Counted from the stretch's first letter, positions 23,303-35,655 are shown. The stretch is 64,000 bases of DNA from Typha latifolia (GCA_019914945.1 CM034099.1:20362704-20426703); one strand, 5' to 3'. Notes: a model not told the origin generated them from the sequence alone. Made by a program: numbers and translations.

Positions 23303-23728
23303 TCAATCGGATCGAGTCCTCTCTAAGCTCCCCTCCTTGCAGTAGCGCAGATCGAGCGAGACCTGCCTCTCCATCTGGATATGCCGATAAAAATTGGCGA
23401 TAAACATCTCCGCCCTCTTATCGATGTCATCTCCGGATAAGTTATCGCTCAACGACCTCGTGATCTCCGACGCCGAGCTCGTGCTCCTCGATATAACCGA
23501 GCTCGTAGTTCTCGAAGGCCCAAAAGAAGAGCCCAATTCGTAGTAGTCCGAGTCCACCGTGCAATCGAGCAGGCTCGGTTGGGCCTTGAAGCTTAGCTGA
23601 CGAGGCCCGGGAGACGAGGCCATGATGGAAGACATCATCCATTTGGTAGCATTGAAGGATAGCAAGAGCTTTACCTTCTGAATCGCCTTTCTGAGGCGGC
23701 TTAGGAGAAGAAACCTTTTGGGAGCCAT
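23303..23728 (-). CDS. DUF761 domain small protein (cotton-fibre-protein-like)
   Basis: This single-exon gene on the minus strand encodes 141 residues. The N-terminus is basic (MAPKRFLLLSRLRKAIQKVK) and the centre Ser-rich (about 72-97). The C-terminal DUF761 motif at about 100-130 reads DDIDKRAEMFIANFYRHIQM and ends QVSLDLRYC. DUF761 proteins are plant-specific, often stress- or development-responsive, and without a defined biochemical function. It is transcribed away from the ribosomal protein gene; the two start codons are 416 bases apart, so they share an intergenic promoter region. The family call is solid, the function unknown. Confidence 0.88.
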   Translation of the reverse strand: MAPKRFLLLSRLRKAIQKVKLLLSFNATKWMMSSIMASSPGPRQLSFKAQPSLLDCTVDSDYYELGSSFGPSRTTSSVISRSTSSASEITRSLSDNLSGDDIDKRAEMFIANFYRHIQMERQVSLDLRYCKEGSLERTRSD

Positions 23729-23963
23729 GATTGAAAGAGCTTTGGAGGTTGGTAGATAGAGGAAGCTACTTGGATTTAAGAAGTTGCCGAGGAGCTAAGG
23801 AAAGAGACGTGCAAGAGACGAAGGCTATATCGGATAGAGAGATCAGTCAAATTAGTACGCGTTTTCGAGTTAAAATGCTTGTCGAGGAAGTTAATGCAAG
23901 CGTTAGGATGATTTGATCGGGAATGCTCAACATTTCCATTGAGCGACGTCGTCTTCTGGGGCC

Positions 23964-24196
23964 TGGGCTAAAGTAATGAGACGATCGTTGTTATCCTCTC
24001 TTTACCGGTTTACGGGTCTAAATGCAAACCCGTTAGCCTACTATACCATGTTGCAATCAGGACCGTCCGATCTTCGCGGTTCTCTGGATAAGTACCTCTC
24101 CCCGCCCAATAGGGTTTCTTCCAAAACCCTACTCGGCGGCGACAATGGTGAAGGGGCGACAAGGCGAGCGCGTCAGGTGTGCTCTCTAAACCCTAA
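23964..24196 (+). promoter_or_regulatory. Site II and telo-box motifs of the eL33/L35a promoter
   Basis: TGGGCT (site II) is at 23964-23969. Two perfect telo-boxes face each other just before the ATG: TAGGGTTT at 24110-24117 (reverse orientation) and AAACCCTA at 24124-24131. A third, AAACCCTAA, is in intron 1 at 24188-24196. Site II plus telo-box is the known architecture of plant ribosomal protein and cell-cycle-linked promoters. Confidence 0.75.
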
Positions 24197-24773
24197 CTCT
24201 GGCCCTAGATTTCGTCTCCTCGTCTTCGTCTCCGTCTAATTCCGATCTAATGCAGGTTGTACGTCCGCGGCACGATCCTTGGCTACAAGAGGTACCTCGG
24301 TATCTTCTTCAAATTCTCATTTTTTGTGGCTTTTTGCCATCTCTATTTGTTTTTTTCTTTTTCTTAATTGATTGCTTTTTATTGCGATTATTTTTTGGGG
24401 GACCAGATCGAAGTCAAACCAGTATGAAACTACATCGCTCGTCCAAATCGAGGGGGTGAACACGAAGGAGGAAGTATCATGGTACTGCGGGAAGAGGATG
24501 GCGTACATCTACAAGGCCAAGACGAAGACGAAGGGAAGCCACTACCGTTGTATATGGGGTAAAGTCGCTCGCCCACACGGCAACAGCGGTGTCGTGCGAG
24601 CCAAGTTCAAGTCCAACTTGCCTCCTGAATCCATGGTATTAATCCGATCTCTTGCTCGTTTCTTCTCGTTCCTTCTCGTTCATGAATACTCTTAAGGTTT
24701 TCTTACCTGTTGTCCGTTATGTCGCTTTCAGGGTGGCAAGGTCAGAGTTTTCATGTACCCCAGCAACATATGA
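24145..24773 (+). CDS. RPL35A: Large-subunit ribosomal protein eL33 (L35a)
   Basis: Four exons (24145-24176, 24256-24291, 24407-24635, 24732-24773) join to 112 codons plus TGA, matching the usual length of about 111 residues. The product starts [20 protein letters not shown] and contains [56 protein letters not shown] and ends [13 protein letters not shown]. All introns have GT..AG ends and every join keeps frame. It is a cytosolic 60S subunit component, a structural rRNA-binding protein. Telo-box and site II motifs lie directly upstream, as expected for coordinated ribosomal protein expression. It is divergent from the DUF761 gene. Very secure identification. Confidence 0.97.
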
Positions 24774-25526
24774 GGTGAACTTCTTTTGCTAGCAGTTGAT
24801 AATGTGTATGTCATATCTATTTCATGGACCAGTTGCATTCTCATGAAAATGTTTGAGATGAATGTCATATGTTAGAGAAAACAAGAACATATTTATTTAT
24901 TTTAGTATGTTGTTGCAATCCAAACCTACAGAGGCAAAGCTTAGAAAATGTGGAACTCTTAGCCGAAGGCAACTACCATAGACTATGTATACATTTAGTT
25001 ATGTGAGCAACGACCATCAGCTATGTCCAATATGCATTGAAAGTTCTGGCACATGAAGAAAGCTAGAAGTTCAGTTAGCCATGTCATCTTCTATGTGGAG
25101 TATTTTTTAACTTAGTTTGAAATTTAAAACCTTCTTCCTGGTACATAGTATTAGGAATTTAATTTGTTCAGTTTAGTATTTGAATGTCGATTTCTGAAAA
25201 TGGTTGAGCCATTGAAGTACTTTTCAATTAAAGCCTACCTTCTATCTTCTAACATTAGCAAAATACTCTTTGTTTGTAGTCATTTTAGACTAATTTTATC
25301 ATACCAAGATTGGCAGGCTACAGTTCATTGACCTGTTTTCCATTTACTTTGGGCTGCTAATATTTGAAAAATTATTATCGTGATATCCTTGTATGGAGAT
25401 AGGTTTGAATATGAGCCACTATATAACGCTGCTATTTAGTGACCTCCTTTTCTTTTTGAGTTTTTTCTTTTAATCAACGAATGGTACTAGATGCTAATAT
25501 TCCTTCCTGTATGGAAACAAGGTGAT
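24774..25526. other. 3' UTR and intergenic, no gene seen
   Basis: This is the 3' flank of the ribosomal protein gene, AT-rich and without open frames of interest, running up to the target duplication of the hAT-type element. Confidence 0.4.
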
Positions 25527-26135
25527 AGAGCTGGTCATCAGGTATTTTGGGACTAACTAGGCTGGCTATTTGTTAACCAAACTGCCCACCAAGCTTCTGG
25601 TCTGGGCCAGATTTATGCTGGGCTGGAAGTTCTAGCCCAATATCTCTGACATGTCGGAACTTTATATGGGCTTAGACTGGGGTTGCAGGTGGGCTGCTCA
25701 GGTTACGTGCGAAAAAAAAGGATGAAGGGAGGGAAGAGGATGAAGGGAGGGAAGAGGATGAACTAGAAGATAAAAGAAGCTCAATGCGTGGAGAGGAAGA
25801 AGAGAGGTAAAGGAGAAGAAGATTGAAGAGGGGATGAAAAATAAGAGAGGAAGAAAGCTAGGGACGGGAAGGACAAGATGAGAGGAAGAAGAAAAGTGAA
25901 ACGAACTAGGGATAGGGCTATTTGGTTCTGCACTGGGAGAGAAGAAAGAGGAGAGGGGACAGAGAAGGAACGGGGAACGAGAACAAGAAAAGATAGATGG
26001 GTTTCAGTGGAAGGGCAGGGCCGCTTATGCCATATCACCTAATTTCAAGTCAGGCCCCGGCTGAGCTGGGTCAAAGTTTGGTTCAGGCTGGGTTAAGCTT
26101 GACCCAGTCGGGGCGGCTTTCTTTTATCAGCTCTA
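25527..26135. mobile_element. Non-autonomous hAT-type transposon (MITE-like), 609 bp
   Basis: The ends are inverted repeats: TAGAGCTG at 25527-25534 and CAGCTCTA at 26128-26135, with the TAGAG start typical of hAT elements. They are flanked by a nearly intact 8-bp target duplication, CAAGGTGA (25519-25526) and CAAGGAAA (26136-26143), six of eight bases matching; 8 bp is the hAT hallmark. Subterminal zones are rich in GGGCTGG/AGCCC strings. The interior is purine-rich, with a tandem 18-bp duplication near 25720-25762. There is no transposase, so it would have moved in trans. The open frames inside are low complexity. Confidence 0.75.
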
Positions 26136-26143
26136 CAAGGAAA

Positions 26144-27500
26144 CTGTGGAGTGAGATTTTCCCTGAAGGCCTTACAGAAGAAACATGCTAGAGATAACCC
26201 TTTCACTGTAGTGCTTTTCTTTTCTTTTTCTGAGGGTTTCTGAATTGAACAAGGGTTGTTTTCATTATACGTCATGGAAGACCATTTGTTTTAGTGCCAA
26301 GAAACTAATATTAGATGTGAGCTCAAACAGATAATAGCTTTCAGATACTTGACTGCATTAAGATTTGTCGCTTCCAATTTCAGCACTGATCGTTTTTTTT
26401 ATTCTTCTTGTGGTTCAGGTACTTTGAATGACTTTCCATACTTTAGTTGCAGTGAGGAGGTGCGGATGTGTCATCTTGGATTGTGCGTGATGCTATGTTG
26501 CTATCTAAATGGAATTTATGTTGGTTACTCATTGTTTGATTTGAAATTGGTGCCATATTGTTGGTCCATTTATTGTTGCCAACTTGTGACTTTTTGCTTA
26601 GGGGAAGTTGATCCCATTTTTCTACATTATGCACGTTATAATCCCATTTTCCTCTTCGCTTAGATTTCTGTAGTTTCCAATAAGAAATGTGCTGCAGACA
26701 ATTGAAGGAAGCGATCTGGTTAGGGGTTCGTGGGTGTTGATCCCACAGCCATGCAAGCCTGATGCTTACTCAAGGGTTGGAGCAATGATTCGGTACAGAC
26801 TGATTATTTATTAAAGAAAATTTTAATTCATTCATAACTTAAGGGGGGCTCAAATTATAAATATTACAAAGATAGGATGTAAATTGGAAATGCTGCTAAA
26901 TGAAGATAAAAAGGGACTGGTTTATCTTTATAAATTAAGAGTGTATACTTTTCGTTTAAATTTTTAGATGAATATTCAATTTTAATCGTTAGATTATGGT
27001 AGAATACTTGATAGATTTTGAATTCGCATCGTGCAACTTGTTTAAAAGGATTAAATTTCATCTCGTGTCACGGTCACTTAAAACTCATCCAAACTATTTC
27101 CCTTGCAGCATATGATTAAGTGCAGCTACACCTTTGTCGTGCACCAAGCAATTCTAATGATTAGGGCCGTGGAGCCTACAAAGATAGCTACGTTTTGCTC
27201 TCTCTAAAAGATTGACTTCGCATCGAACGGCTTTGTATTCATTCTCCGAGCCGTTCAAAATCATTTAAGCCTGTTGCCCTCCAATCCCATATCACATAGG
27301 AAAAGGCCGCCGCTCTTCTGTTGTTCACCTTTTCCATAGGGAGTTTTTATAGATTGTGGCCTCTTTGTTTTGTTGGGTTATCTTCATTAGCTTTGGTTTG
27401 GCCATTTGATCCTTCTTGGATGGCTAATATGTCCTTTGGTTCATCGACCCAATTCTGCGATTAAAATTTGAATTCCAATACTAAATGGTACATTGGACTA
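26144..27500. other. Intergenic, no gene seen
   Basis: The sequence is AT-rich with short frames on both strands (for example 26349-26663) that have no family similarity and no coding signature that I can defend. Confidence 0.4.
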
Positions 27501-27513
27501 TTTCTTTTCTTCA

Positions 27514-28191
27514 GGTAGGTCGTGTAAGTTTGGTGGGCCTTCTTATAGCTCCGCTGAGTGCAATATGATTCTTAAATTTCCTTTGTAGTGGAGATCAATG
27601 CCACGTAGGACTATGCCTTCCTATCATTAATAAGCGTGTAAGTTTAACTAGGTCCGAAACTTTCTTAATTCTTAAATGGGGGCGGACCAAGCCGGATGTT
27701 AGGATGTTGCGGACCATGTCCATGTGGTCCCCACTCTTTATTTTCTTATCTCCACTTGTGGATTTACACGTGTCGATTCTCGGTGGACGTCCCTAACACA
27801 CCCACTCCGCCACCCACTCCAATCGCCGACTTTTCTATACCACGGTAGGTGTGGTGGACCCAACACGGGGCCATTCTGATCATCCAACGGTCCAGATCGC
27901 TAAGCTCCTGTCTTACGAGTGCCAAGTGCGAACGATGCCCGTACCTACCAAAGGATCGCGGTCCTAGTGACGCCGTCCTGACGTCAGCCCAACTCGAACC
28001 AGTCCGCCCTACCCGCCCGTGGTAGGTAAGCGCTGACCCGATCGGTCCAACTCGACCTGTTTCTGGATATCAATGGATGGATGTCTTCTAATGTTAAATC
28101 CAACGGTAGATCGCGTCTCCGGATATAAATATTAGTGATATGATTAGTGCTGCTCGAGGCTGGACCAAATCGGCTTATGCGCGTGGTAGGT
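27514..28191 (+). promoter_or_regulatory. AC-element-rich distal promoter of 4CL
   Basis: Five copies of the MYB-binding AC-I element (ACCTACC or its complement GGTAGGT) lie at 27514-27520, 27844-27850, 27943-27949, 28021-28027 and 28185-28191. A G-box CACGTG at 27767-27772 and a TGACGTCA at 27979-27986 are also present. AC elements are the known xylem/phenylpropanoid control sites in PAL and 4CL promoters; function here is inferred. Confidence 0.65.
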
Positions 28192-28298
28192 GAGTCGCTA
28201 AGGTCGGATGTAAACCCAAAAGCCGCGGCTCAAGTGATCTCAGTCAAAAGCACATCGCATTCTCACCAACTCTTTCAAACATTTCTCCCTATTCTTCT

Positions 28299-28354
28299 AC
28301 CTAACATTTGCTACAATTACACCTAGGTCCCCAACAACCCCCATCTATATTATA
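28299..28354 (+). promoter_or_regulatory. Proximal 4CL promoter: AC-III element and TATA box
   Basis: ACCTAAC (AC-III) at 28299-28305 and TATATTATA at 28346-28354 lie about 125 bases before the ATG, a normal core promoter distance. Confidence 0.55.
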
Positions 28355-28477
28355 CCTTCCACCTCCCTTGCTCTCCTTAGCAGGATTTGGTACCTTCCAC
28401 CCGATACAGCAAAAAGAATAAAACGAACGAGAGCTCAAGCTTAGACCCAACTCTTACCCTCCTCCTATCCGAGAAAA

Positions 28478-31024
28478 ATGGGCTCTTACTCGCCATCGGA
28501 GGATATCATATTCCGCTCCAAGCTCCCGGATATTTACATCCCTGATAACCTCGCTCTCCACGACTACTGCTTCGAGCATCTCGAAGCGCGCCGAGATCGC
28601 CCTTGCCTCATCGACGGGGCCACCGACACCGTCCTCTCCTATGGCGAAGTAGACCTCCTCTCCCGGCGCGCCGCCGCAGGACTCCACCGCCTCGGCCTCC
28701 GGCGAGGGCAGACCCTCATGCTACTCCTACCCAACTCCACGGAATTCGCTCTCGCCTTCCTCGCAGCCTCTCGCCTCGGCGCCGCCGCCACCACCAGCAA
28801 CCCACTCTACACACCCGCCGAGATAGCCAAGCAAGCGACCGCCTCCGCCGCTGCGTTCATCATCACCGAGCCTTGCTTCGTCACTAAGGTCGTGCTAGTT
28901 ACTCAGCTTCTCCTTCAAAATTAAGCTTAAGCTATTAAGTAGCTGTGTTTTAATGTTTAATGTTTTATATTATAACAGGTTGAAAGCCTCAATATCCCCA
29001 TCATCACCATTGGCGACGGCGAGACCCCCAACGGCTGCGTCGCCTTCTCCGAGGTCCTCGCCGCTGACGAGTCCTCAGCTCCTGAGGTGGACGTCTCCCC
29101 CACCGACGTGGTCGCCCTTCCCTACTCCTCCGGCACCACCGGATTACCCAAAGGCGTCATGCTAACACACCGTGGACAAGTAACAAGCGTAGCCCAACAA
29201 GTCGACGGGGATAACCCCAACTTATACTTCAGCGAGGAGGATGTTATCCTATGCGTGCTCCCCTTATTCCACATCTACTCCCTCAACTCCGTGTTGCTAT
29301 GCGGTCTAAGGGCCGGGGCGGCGATACTTATCATGAAGAGGTTCGACGCCGTCAAGCTTACGGAGTTAGTGGAGAAGTACCGCGTCACGGTGGCGCCGTT
29401 CGTGCCGCCGATCGTGGTGGAGTTGGCGAAGAACCACGCCGTCGACCGATACGATCTGTCGTCGATTAGGATCGTCATGTCTGGGGCGGCGCCGATGGGG
29501 AAGGAGCTGCAGGATACGTTGCGGGCTAAGATCCCGAATGCTAAGCTCGGCCAGGTACGTCGTAATGGTTCTAACCCCCCTGCAAGTTTATTAAATGGTC
29601 AGTAGAAATTAATTACTACTAGTGAATGTGTGTCTAGTTATAAACTAGCATGCGGAATCTGCAGAAGAAAGATTCCGATACGGTAGATTCCATCTATGCA
29701 CTAAAAATCATGCTGAATTGTTGCTACCCAATGAACACGTGCCAAGCACGTGATTCTAGGAAATCCTTACAACTATTAGCCACAAATTGTTGGCTAAGAA
29801 GGTTTTCTGAAATGAAATGGTTGACCTTGTCTCAATTGACTTTGATGTTCAATCCAACAGTTCCACGTGGGGGGTTGCAAGGTGACTCACAGTCCACCCT
29901 TCCGACAAGCAAGCTAGTATTAGTTGGAAAATTGTTCTCTTCGTATTATTTTGAACTGCAATTAATGATACATTATTTGGCTTATTAATCTCACAGGGCT
30001 ATGGGATGACCGAAGCTGGCCCAGTTCTATCGATGTGTTTAGCATTCGCTAAGGAACCATTTGAAGTTAAATCCGGATCATGCGGCACCGTTGTTAGAAA
30101 CGCAGAGCTTAAGATTGTTGATCCCGAGACAGGCTTATCCCTCCCAAGAAACCAACCAGGAGAAATTTGCATTAGGGGAAAACAAATTATGAAAGGTATA
30201 ATAATTCCCTTTCTGTTTATTTATTTATTTATTTATTTATTTATCCAAACAACTAGTGCTGTTAGTGGTGCTTCCACCAATTTGCCTCATCATGCAGGCT
30301 ATACACTACTGTTCTCCATCATAGATAGCATCAATGACAGGCAAAGTATTAGGCAAAGTATTTTAATTTCTTGGTGTGTTTCTCCATACAGGCTACCTCA
30401 ATGACCCAGAGGCCACACACCGAACCATTGATAAGGAGGGATGGCTGCACACCGGAGACGTCGGCTTCGTTGACGACGACGACGAAATCTTCATCGTTGA
30501 TCGGCTGAAGGAGCTCATCAAGTACAAGGGATTCCAAGTAGCCCCTGCTGAGCTTGAAGCTATGCTCATTGCCAACGCCAAGATTGCGGATGCTGCTGTT
30601 GTCCCGTAAGTGGACTTGATCACTTAGTTAATTAATTCCTAATGCTAAATTATTTGTTAATTATTCTAATCTTTTTTCTGTGTGCGACTTTGTTTAGGAT
30701 GAAGGATGATCTCTGTGGTGAGATCCCTGTAGCATTCATTGTTAAATCGAACGGTTCAGATATCACAGAGGATGAGATCAAGCAGTACATCTCAAAGCAG
30801 GTTGGAAAACGCTACAAACTACGCCTCATTAATAATTATATCTCCATTAAGATGATCCAGTGATTCTAATTAAAGTTGTCTGTAACTTATCTCAGGTGGT
30901 TTTCTACAAGAGGTTACACAAGGTATTCTTCGTCGAGTCCATTCCCAAGGCGCCATCTGGCAAGATCCTGAGGAAGGATCTTAGAGCGAAGCTTGCAGCT
31001 GGATATCCCAACACTCGCCATTGA
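28478..31024 (+). CDS. 4CL: 4-coumarate:CoA ligase
   Basis: Six exons (28478-28888, 28979-29554, 29997-30195, 30392-30605, 30698-30800, 30896-31024) join in frame to 543 residues, the normal 4CL size. It is an adenylate-forming enzyme that activates 4-coumarate and related hydroxycinnamates to CoA thioesters for lignin and flavonoid synthesis in the cytosol. Box [12 protein letters not shown] is at 187-197 and box II GEICIRG at 384-390. GYGMTEAGP opens exon 3 and the catalytic Lys is K524 in [10 protein letters not shown]. All introns are GT..AG. Exon 1 is strongly GC-rich, as in monocots. No peroxisomal SKL-type tail is present (it ends PNTRH), which argues for a true 4CL over the peroxisomal 4CL-like clade. 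Intron 3 carries a (TTTA)n repeat. Confidence 0.95.
30216..30244. repeat. (TTTA)n microsatellite in 4CL intron 3
   Basis: About seven TTTA units lie in the intron between the third and fourth exons. Confidence 0.9.
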
Positions 31025-32032
31025 TACTTCCAAGTTCCAATCGTACCTTATTCCCCTTTTCTTTTCTTTTTTTTTCTTTTTTTTTTCTTTTTTTGGATAA
31101 GATTTGCGTTTCTTCCAAAAGTGTCCCCGGGGATTCAGCATTCTTGAGAATTTGGGTGCTGTGAGCCTTCGCTGCGAAGGGCACTTTCGCCACTCAATTT
31201 AGATGTCTTTGTTGTTGGTGCCGCTTATAAATATTAATATAAGCAAGGGGTGATATGTAATATAGCAATGGTATACGAATAACAATTACGACTATTGAGT
31301 TCAAATTATGTCGAGATAGCAATAACTTAATCTTGGGCCGGGGATGGCATTCCTATAGTTGGGCCTCAGAAACGTGATTGATGATTCGCTCTCGAAGTCA
31401 GTGTAATATTGACAGAATACAAGTGAAAGATTGCTGACTTGGATGACTAATCATTCTCACTCCAAAACTTATTTAGCTTAGTTTGCCAACTAATTTGGAA
31501 CCTCTCATATTAGCTCAACATTTTAATTCAATTATTTGGAAGCATATTTTATTCTGGTAATCATGGTCCCTCCTCAGGCAGAAGACTATATCAAAATTAA
31601 TTTTGATGGGGGTTGTGAGATGGTAAAGCGTATAAATTTCGACACGTGTGTTTTTATAGGGGAGGAATCAAACGACGCTATCGCAGAATAGAGACCGAAG
31701 AAGCCCATATAGGAGAGAAGAAAAGGGTATAGGATGCCCCGTCGTTGTCATTTAATTAATGGCAGCCAATAAGTTGTGTCCACCTGTCCCTATCAACTGT
31801 CAGCTGTACGATAGGGACAAGGACCCCAACTGTCGAATCCACAGTTCCTGCATCGTGGATATATACCGGATCTTGTCCCTCTGACAATTAAGACTCCTTT
31901 CTTCTGTTCATATTAATTTCCTTCCGCGACTACCTTATTCACACAATCATACTCCATTTCTTTCCTGCTCTCTCCTTATAGGTCTTACTTTTTTTCTTCC
32001 AGCCAAGCACGGCCACAATTATCCATGAGCCC

Positions 32033-32202
32033 GTTTGGTTTGAGTTTATCAAAAAAAAATTTCAATTAATTCAAAGACTCGTAATAATATGATGCAGTAA
32101 TTAAATATTTTTTTTATACTTAACTAAATTTACTCTTTAAAAAATTAAGTCTAAAAAGATAAGACCAACTAATTAAGTTTCGGACTTAGTCTCAAACCAA
32201 AC
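32033..32202. mobile_element. Small inverted-repeat element (possible MITE)
   Basis: GTTTGGTTTGAG at 32033-32044 is perfectly complementary to CTCAAACCAAAC at 32191-32202, bounding about 170 AT-rich bases. GTTTGG-type ends are common in PIF/Tourist- and hAT-like MITEs. No clean target duplication is visible, so the class is not assigned. Confidence 0.4.
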
Positions 32203-35103
32203 AATTTTACTAGAAAAAACAAAAGAATTAATATCAAGAATTACACCTTATTCTAAGTGATAATGGATCAGCTTAGCTCTTACCTTTTTTTCCCCATATA
32301 AACTAAACTAAGTAGAGGAGGAAATTCTTTATTTATTTATTTTAATTATACTTAGATTTCCTTCAACTATCACCTTTTTTTTTGTTTACATTTTCTAACT
32401 TAACATTTATTTTATGACATATAGATCTACTAAGCTATTGAAAATATTTCAAACATTCATTTCTGTAGGTTTTCACTATATTTTTCATCGGTATGTTGTT
32501 ACGTATAAATCAAGTTATATAATATATTTATTCTTATGTTCTAGAGAAAAAAAGAGAGATTTTAATTTACCAAAATATTTTTTATTTTTTATAAGGGTAT
32601 CCTGGTCTTTTTAGCTTTTTTATTTTCAGCGACAATGAAAAAATATTTTTAATAGTTCACGACGTCTATGTGTTAAAAAAAATTCAAGAGAGATATATAA
32701 ATAATAGTGATAATTCAAGAGGTTTAAGTATAATTATCAAAGAAAAATAGTTTATATATATTAACATTCGATACTAAGAAATTATATACTACTATAGAAT
32801 TTTCTACACTTATGTCATCAAAATAAATATTGTTCACATGCTCAAACAATTCATCACCAGCTTAAGATTGGCTCGAGCTCTAAATAATTCGAGCCAAGCT
32901 CAAATTTTTTACTTGAAAAAATAATCAAGCTGAGTTAGACCCAGGTCGCACAAACTTGGCTCGATTAAAATTATTTTTGTAGCTTATATATATATATATA
33001 AAGTAAAAAATCTTAAATTCACCTAATGAGACGTCACGTAAATAGATCTCCTCTTTTAAAATCGCCTCCACTAGTCGAGCTATGCTAATTTCTTAGTAGA
33101 GATTATCGAAGAATATGATGCAGCGCAGATTAGTGCTGACCAATTCTATCATTTCCTCGAGTCTTAAAAGTGTGTTGAATGCCTCCCTCATTAATATGAA
33201 AGAGATCGCTGATCGGGTCCAACAGCTCGATGGCCACATCCACCTTAAGAAGCTCAAGCTCAAGCCCTACATTAAACTTGAGGATTTCCACAATTATCTA
33301 CATCAAATGCTTTTATTATTGTAAATTCTTTATAAAAATAATTTTATATTTTTAACAAATTTTAGGCAATACTACTATGTGAACAATTTCACATAGCCTT
33401 TCATGGCCAACTATACACTCATGATAAGCTTGTGGGGGTACATTGAGAATGCCACCGTAACGTCTGCCAATGGTGAGGCCTCGCTCCACCGAAACTTTTT
33501 AGGTTAAGCACGTGTAGTACTTGTAAGTCCCCATTTTATTCCCTCTCTTCTTTTTTTTTTTTATTATTTATTTTAATCTCAATTTATTTCTTCTCATCCA
33601 AATCTATTTGGCTTCTCCATAGACTAGATTATGTAGCCACGAAACAGTTTGTCGAGCTGCGAAGTTGAGCTCAGCTTTATCGAGCTTAAGGCAAGTGCAA
33701 GTTGATTCGAGCTAAAGCTGAGCTTGAGTTGAAAAAAAAAAAAATTATATTGAGTCGAGCCGAGCTAACCCAAGCTCGCTTGAACTCACCCTCGTTTACA
33801 CCCCTAATACATCTGGGTTCCCACCTACATGTGATGTAAATTACAATCGAAAGGATCTACAATGAATGGTCCCAAATCCAAGTTTGTGGCTCTAACGCTT
33901 GTATCAATCCCTAGTTAATAACTAGGGTGGAGCACATGCGGTATTAGCGAATGGACCACAAGAAGCCGACTTAAAACGGCGCCCCAACCATAAGATTAGA
34001 CACCTTATCCAAGTATATATTTTTGATAATTATTAAAAGAAACTTAAGAATGAGACACATTAATGTAACGCGTGTTGTTTTATATACGAGCATTATCTCG
34101 TGTATCATCATTGATAGACCGGTATCAATATATATATATCCAGCTATTCATGTGTGAAATAATGAGTTAATGGTAAATACTATTAGTACTAGTATCAAAT
34201 AAATCACATATTAAGTGGATTAACTATGTAAGCTCATATATATTTGTTTTTGAGAGAAATGAAATTTTTTAATGTCGTCGGAATTCAAACCAAAGCTTAT
34301 ATATATTTGTTGAGGAAATGGTAAATACACACACAGTTAATAGAAATAATAAAATAATTTCAATAATTATATTTTTGTTGAATAAATATATATTCAAAGA
34401 GAAAAATTGTTAATGGCTTAGTGATATGAAATACAATTTAAGTAGAGCAAAGTGATATTTATTCAAAATGGTAACAACTTTAAAATTAAAAAGATATGGA
34501 CACCATTATTGTTGGAAGAAAAATCTAATATTTATAACTTAGTCAAAACTACAGCCGAATAAGGATCTACAATGTATTTAACCTTTTGGCATTTGATTCT
34601 ATCAAAATATATGAGGTTAAGAATTTCTAATACAATTTAGCGTATATAATCTTGGTGTTGATTGATCAACTAATAGACACTTTAAATTTTTGACGTTATC
34701 AAGTGTCTACAGGGAACGGTTGGCTTTCACAATCACAAATTTCAACTTTTCTAGAGAACCTTATCTCTCACCACCCAAAGCCTGACACCAAAAGTAAAGA
34801 GGAATACTCATTGTTCTTGGTAGAACAATAGTTGATTTTTTTTCTTCTTCATTTAAATACTTTCTACTGTCGCTCTCGTTGGACTCGAGTGTTCCAATCA
34901 TAATGGGAATTATTTCTAAAAGTTAGTTCTTATATGAACGCAAAGCCAACCACTCCCTCTGTTGCAAACAGTTAAAAGAAAAGAAAAAATATTACTGCAG
35001 ATGTGTGTGTGAGAGAGAATTTTACGTGGTCCTTCATGTCAACTAAGATATACAATCTTTACTTAGCCATTGAAATATAAATTCGTAGATGCATGCTTTT
35101 TTA

Positions 35104-35126
35104 AAATAAAATAAAATAAAATAAAA
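35104..35126. repeat. (AAAAT)n microsatellite
   Basis: Four to five AAAAT units. Confidence 0.85.
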
Positions 35127-35655
35127 GGCCCTCTTACTTGGATTTCCAAGTAATTCATTTTGAGATCGAGTTCATAATATTAATTTTGGGTGGAGCTAGC
35201 TCTCCATCTGTGAATAGCACGAACTGCTAAAGTTAAAAAAAATTCGAAGAAGAAAAAAAATGAAACCTTTAACTGATGGATAAAATATTGCTAACTGCCA
35301 GAGAGACTGTTCATTTGGGCTTGTAGCTTTGTAATCTACCTTTGGTAATAAATTGGCTGTCCTCTTGTTTATAAACGGTGTATACTACTGCTAGACCTAG
35401 ATTTTTTTTTAACTCTACTAAATACGAAAGGAAATTGCCCACGTACCGACACCCATTCCCATCCTGGATGCTGCCATAAATGGAGGCGACAACTTCTTGA
35501 GCTCTCTCTCTCCAGGCACATGTCTTCTAATCCTCCACCTTCACCACTTAAATTGTTCCAAAGGAACAACAAACGCCTATCTCAATCCTGGTACACATCA
35601 AAACTTACCCTATACCGGCTCTCTTGCATCTTAATTATTATCTAAATCTGCGGTT

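Larger units (their letters stand above)
31025..35655. other. Intergenic, 4.6 kb; transposon debris, no gene seen
   Basis: The T/C-rich 4CL 3' UTR is followed by AT-rich sequence. Contents are an inverted-repeat-bounded segment (32033-32202), CGAGC/GAGCT-rich transposon-like patches (about 32870-32990 and 33630-33870, the latter with GTTTACACCCCTA at about 33794-33806), a small TA run near 32987-33000 and an (AAAAT)n repeat. The last 250 bases are the promoter region of the zinc-finger gene, with a possible TATAAA at 35370-35375. Confidence 0.4.

Noticed and set aside
28454..28687. 77-codon minus-strand frame overlapping 4CL exon 1
   Set aside because: It is antisense shadow of a clearly identified 4CL exon.
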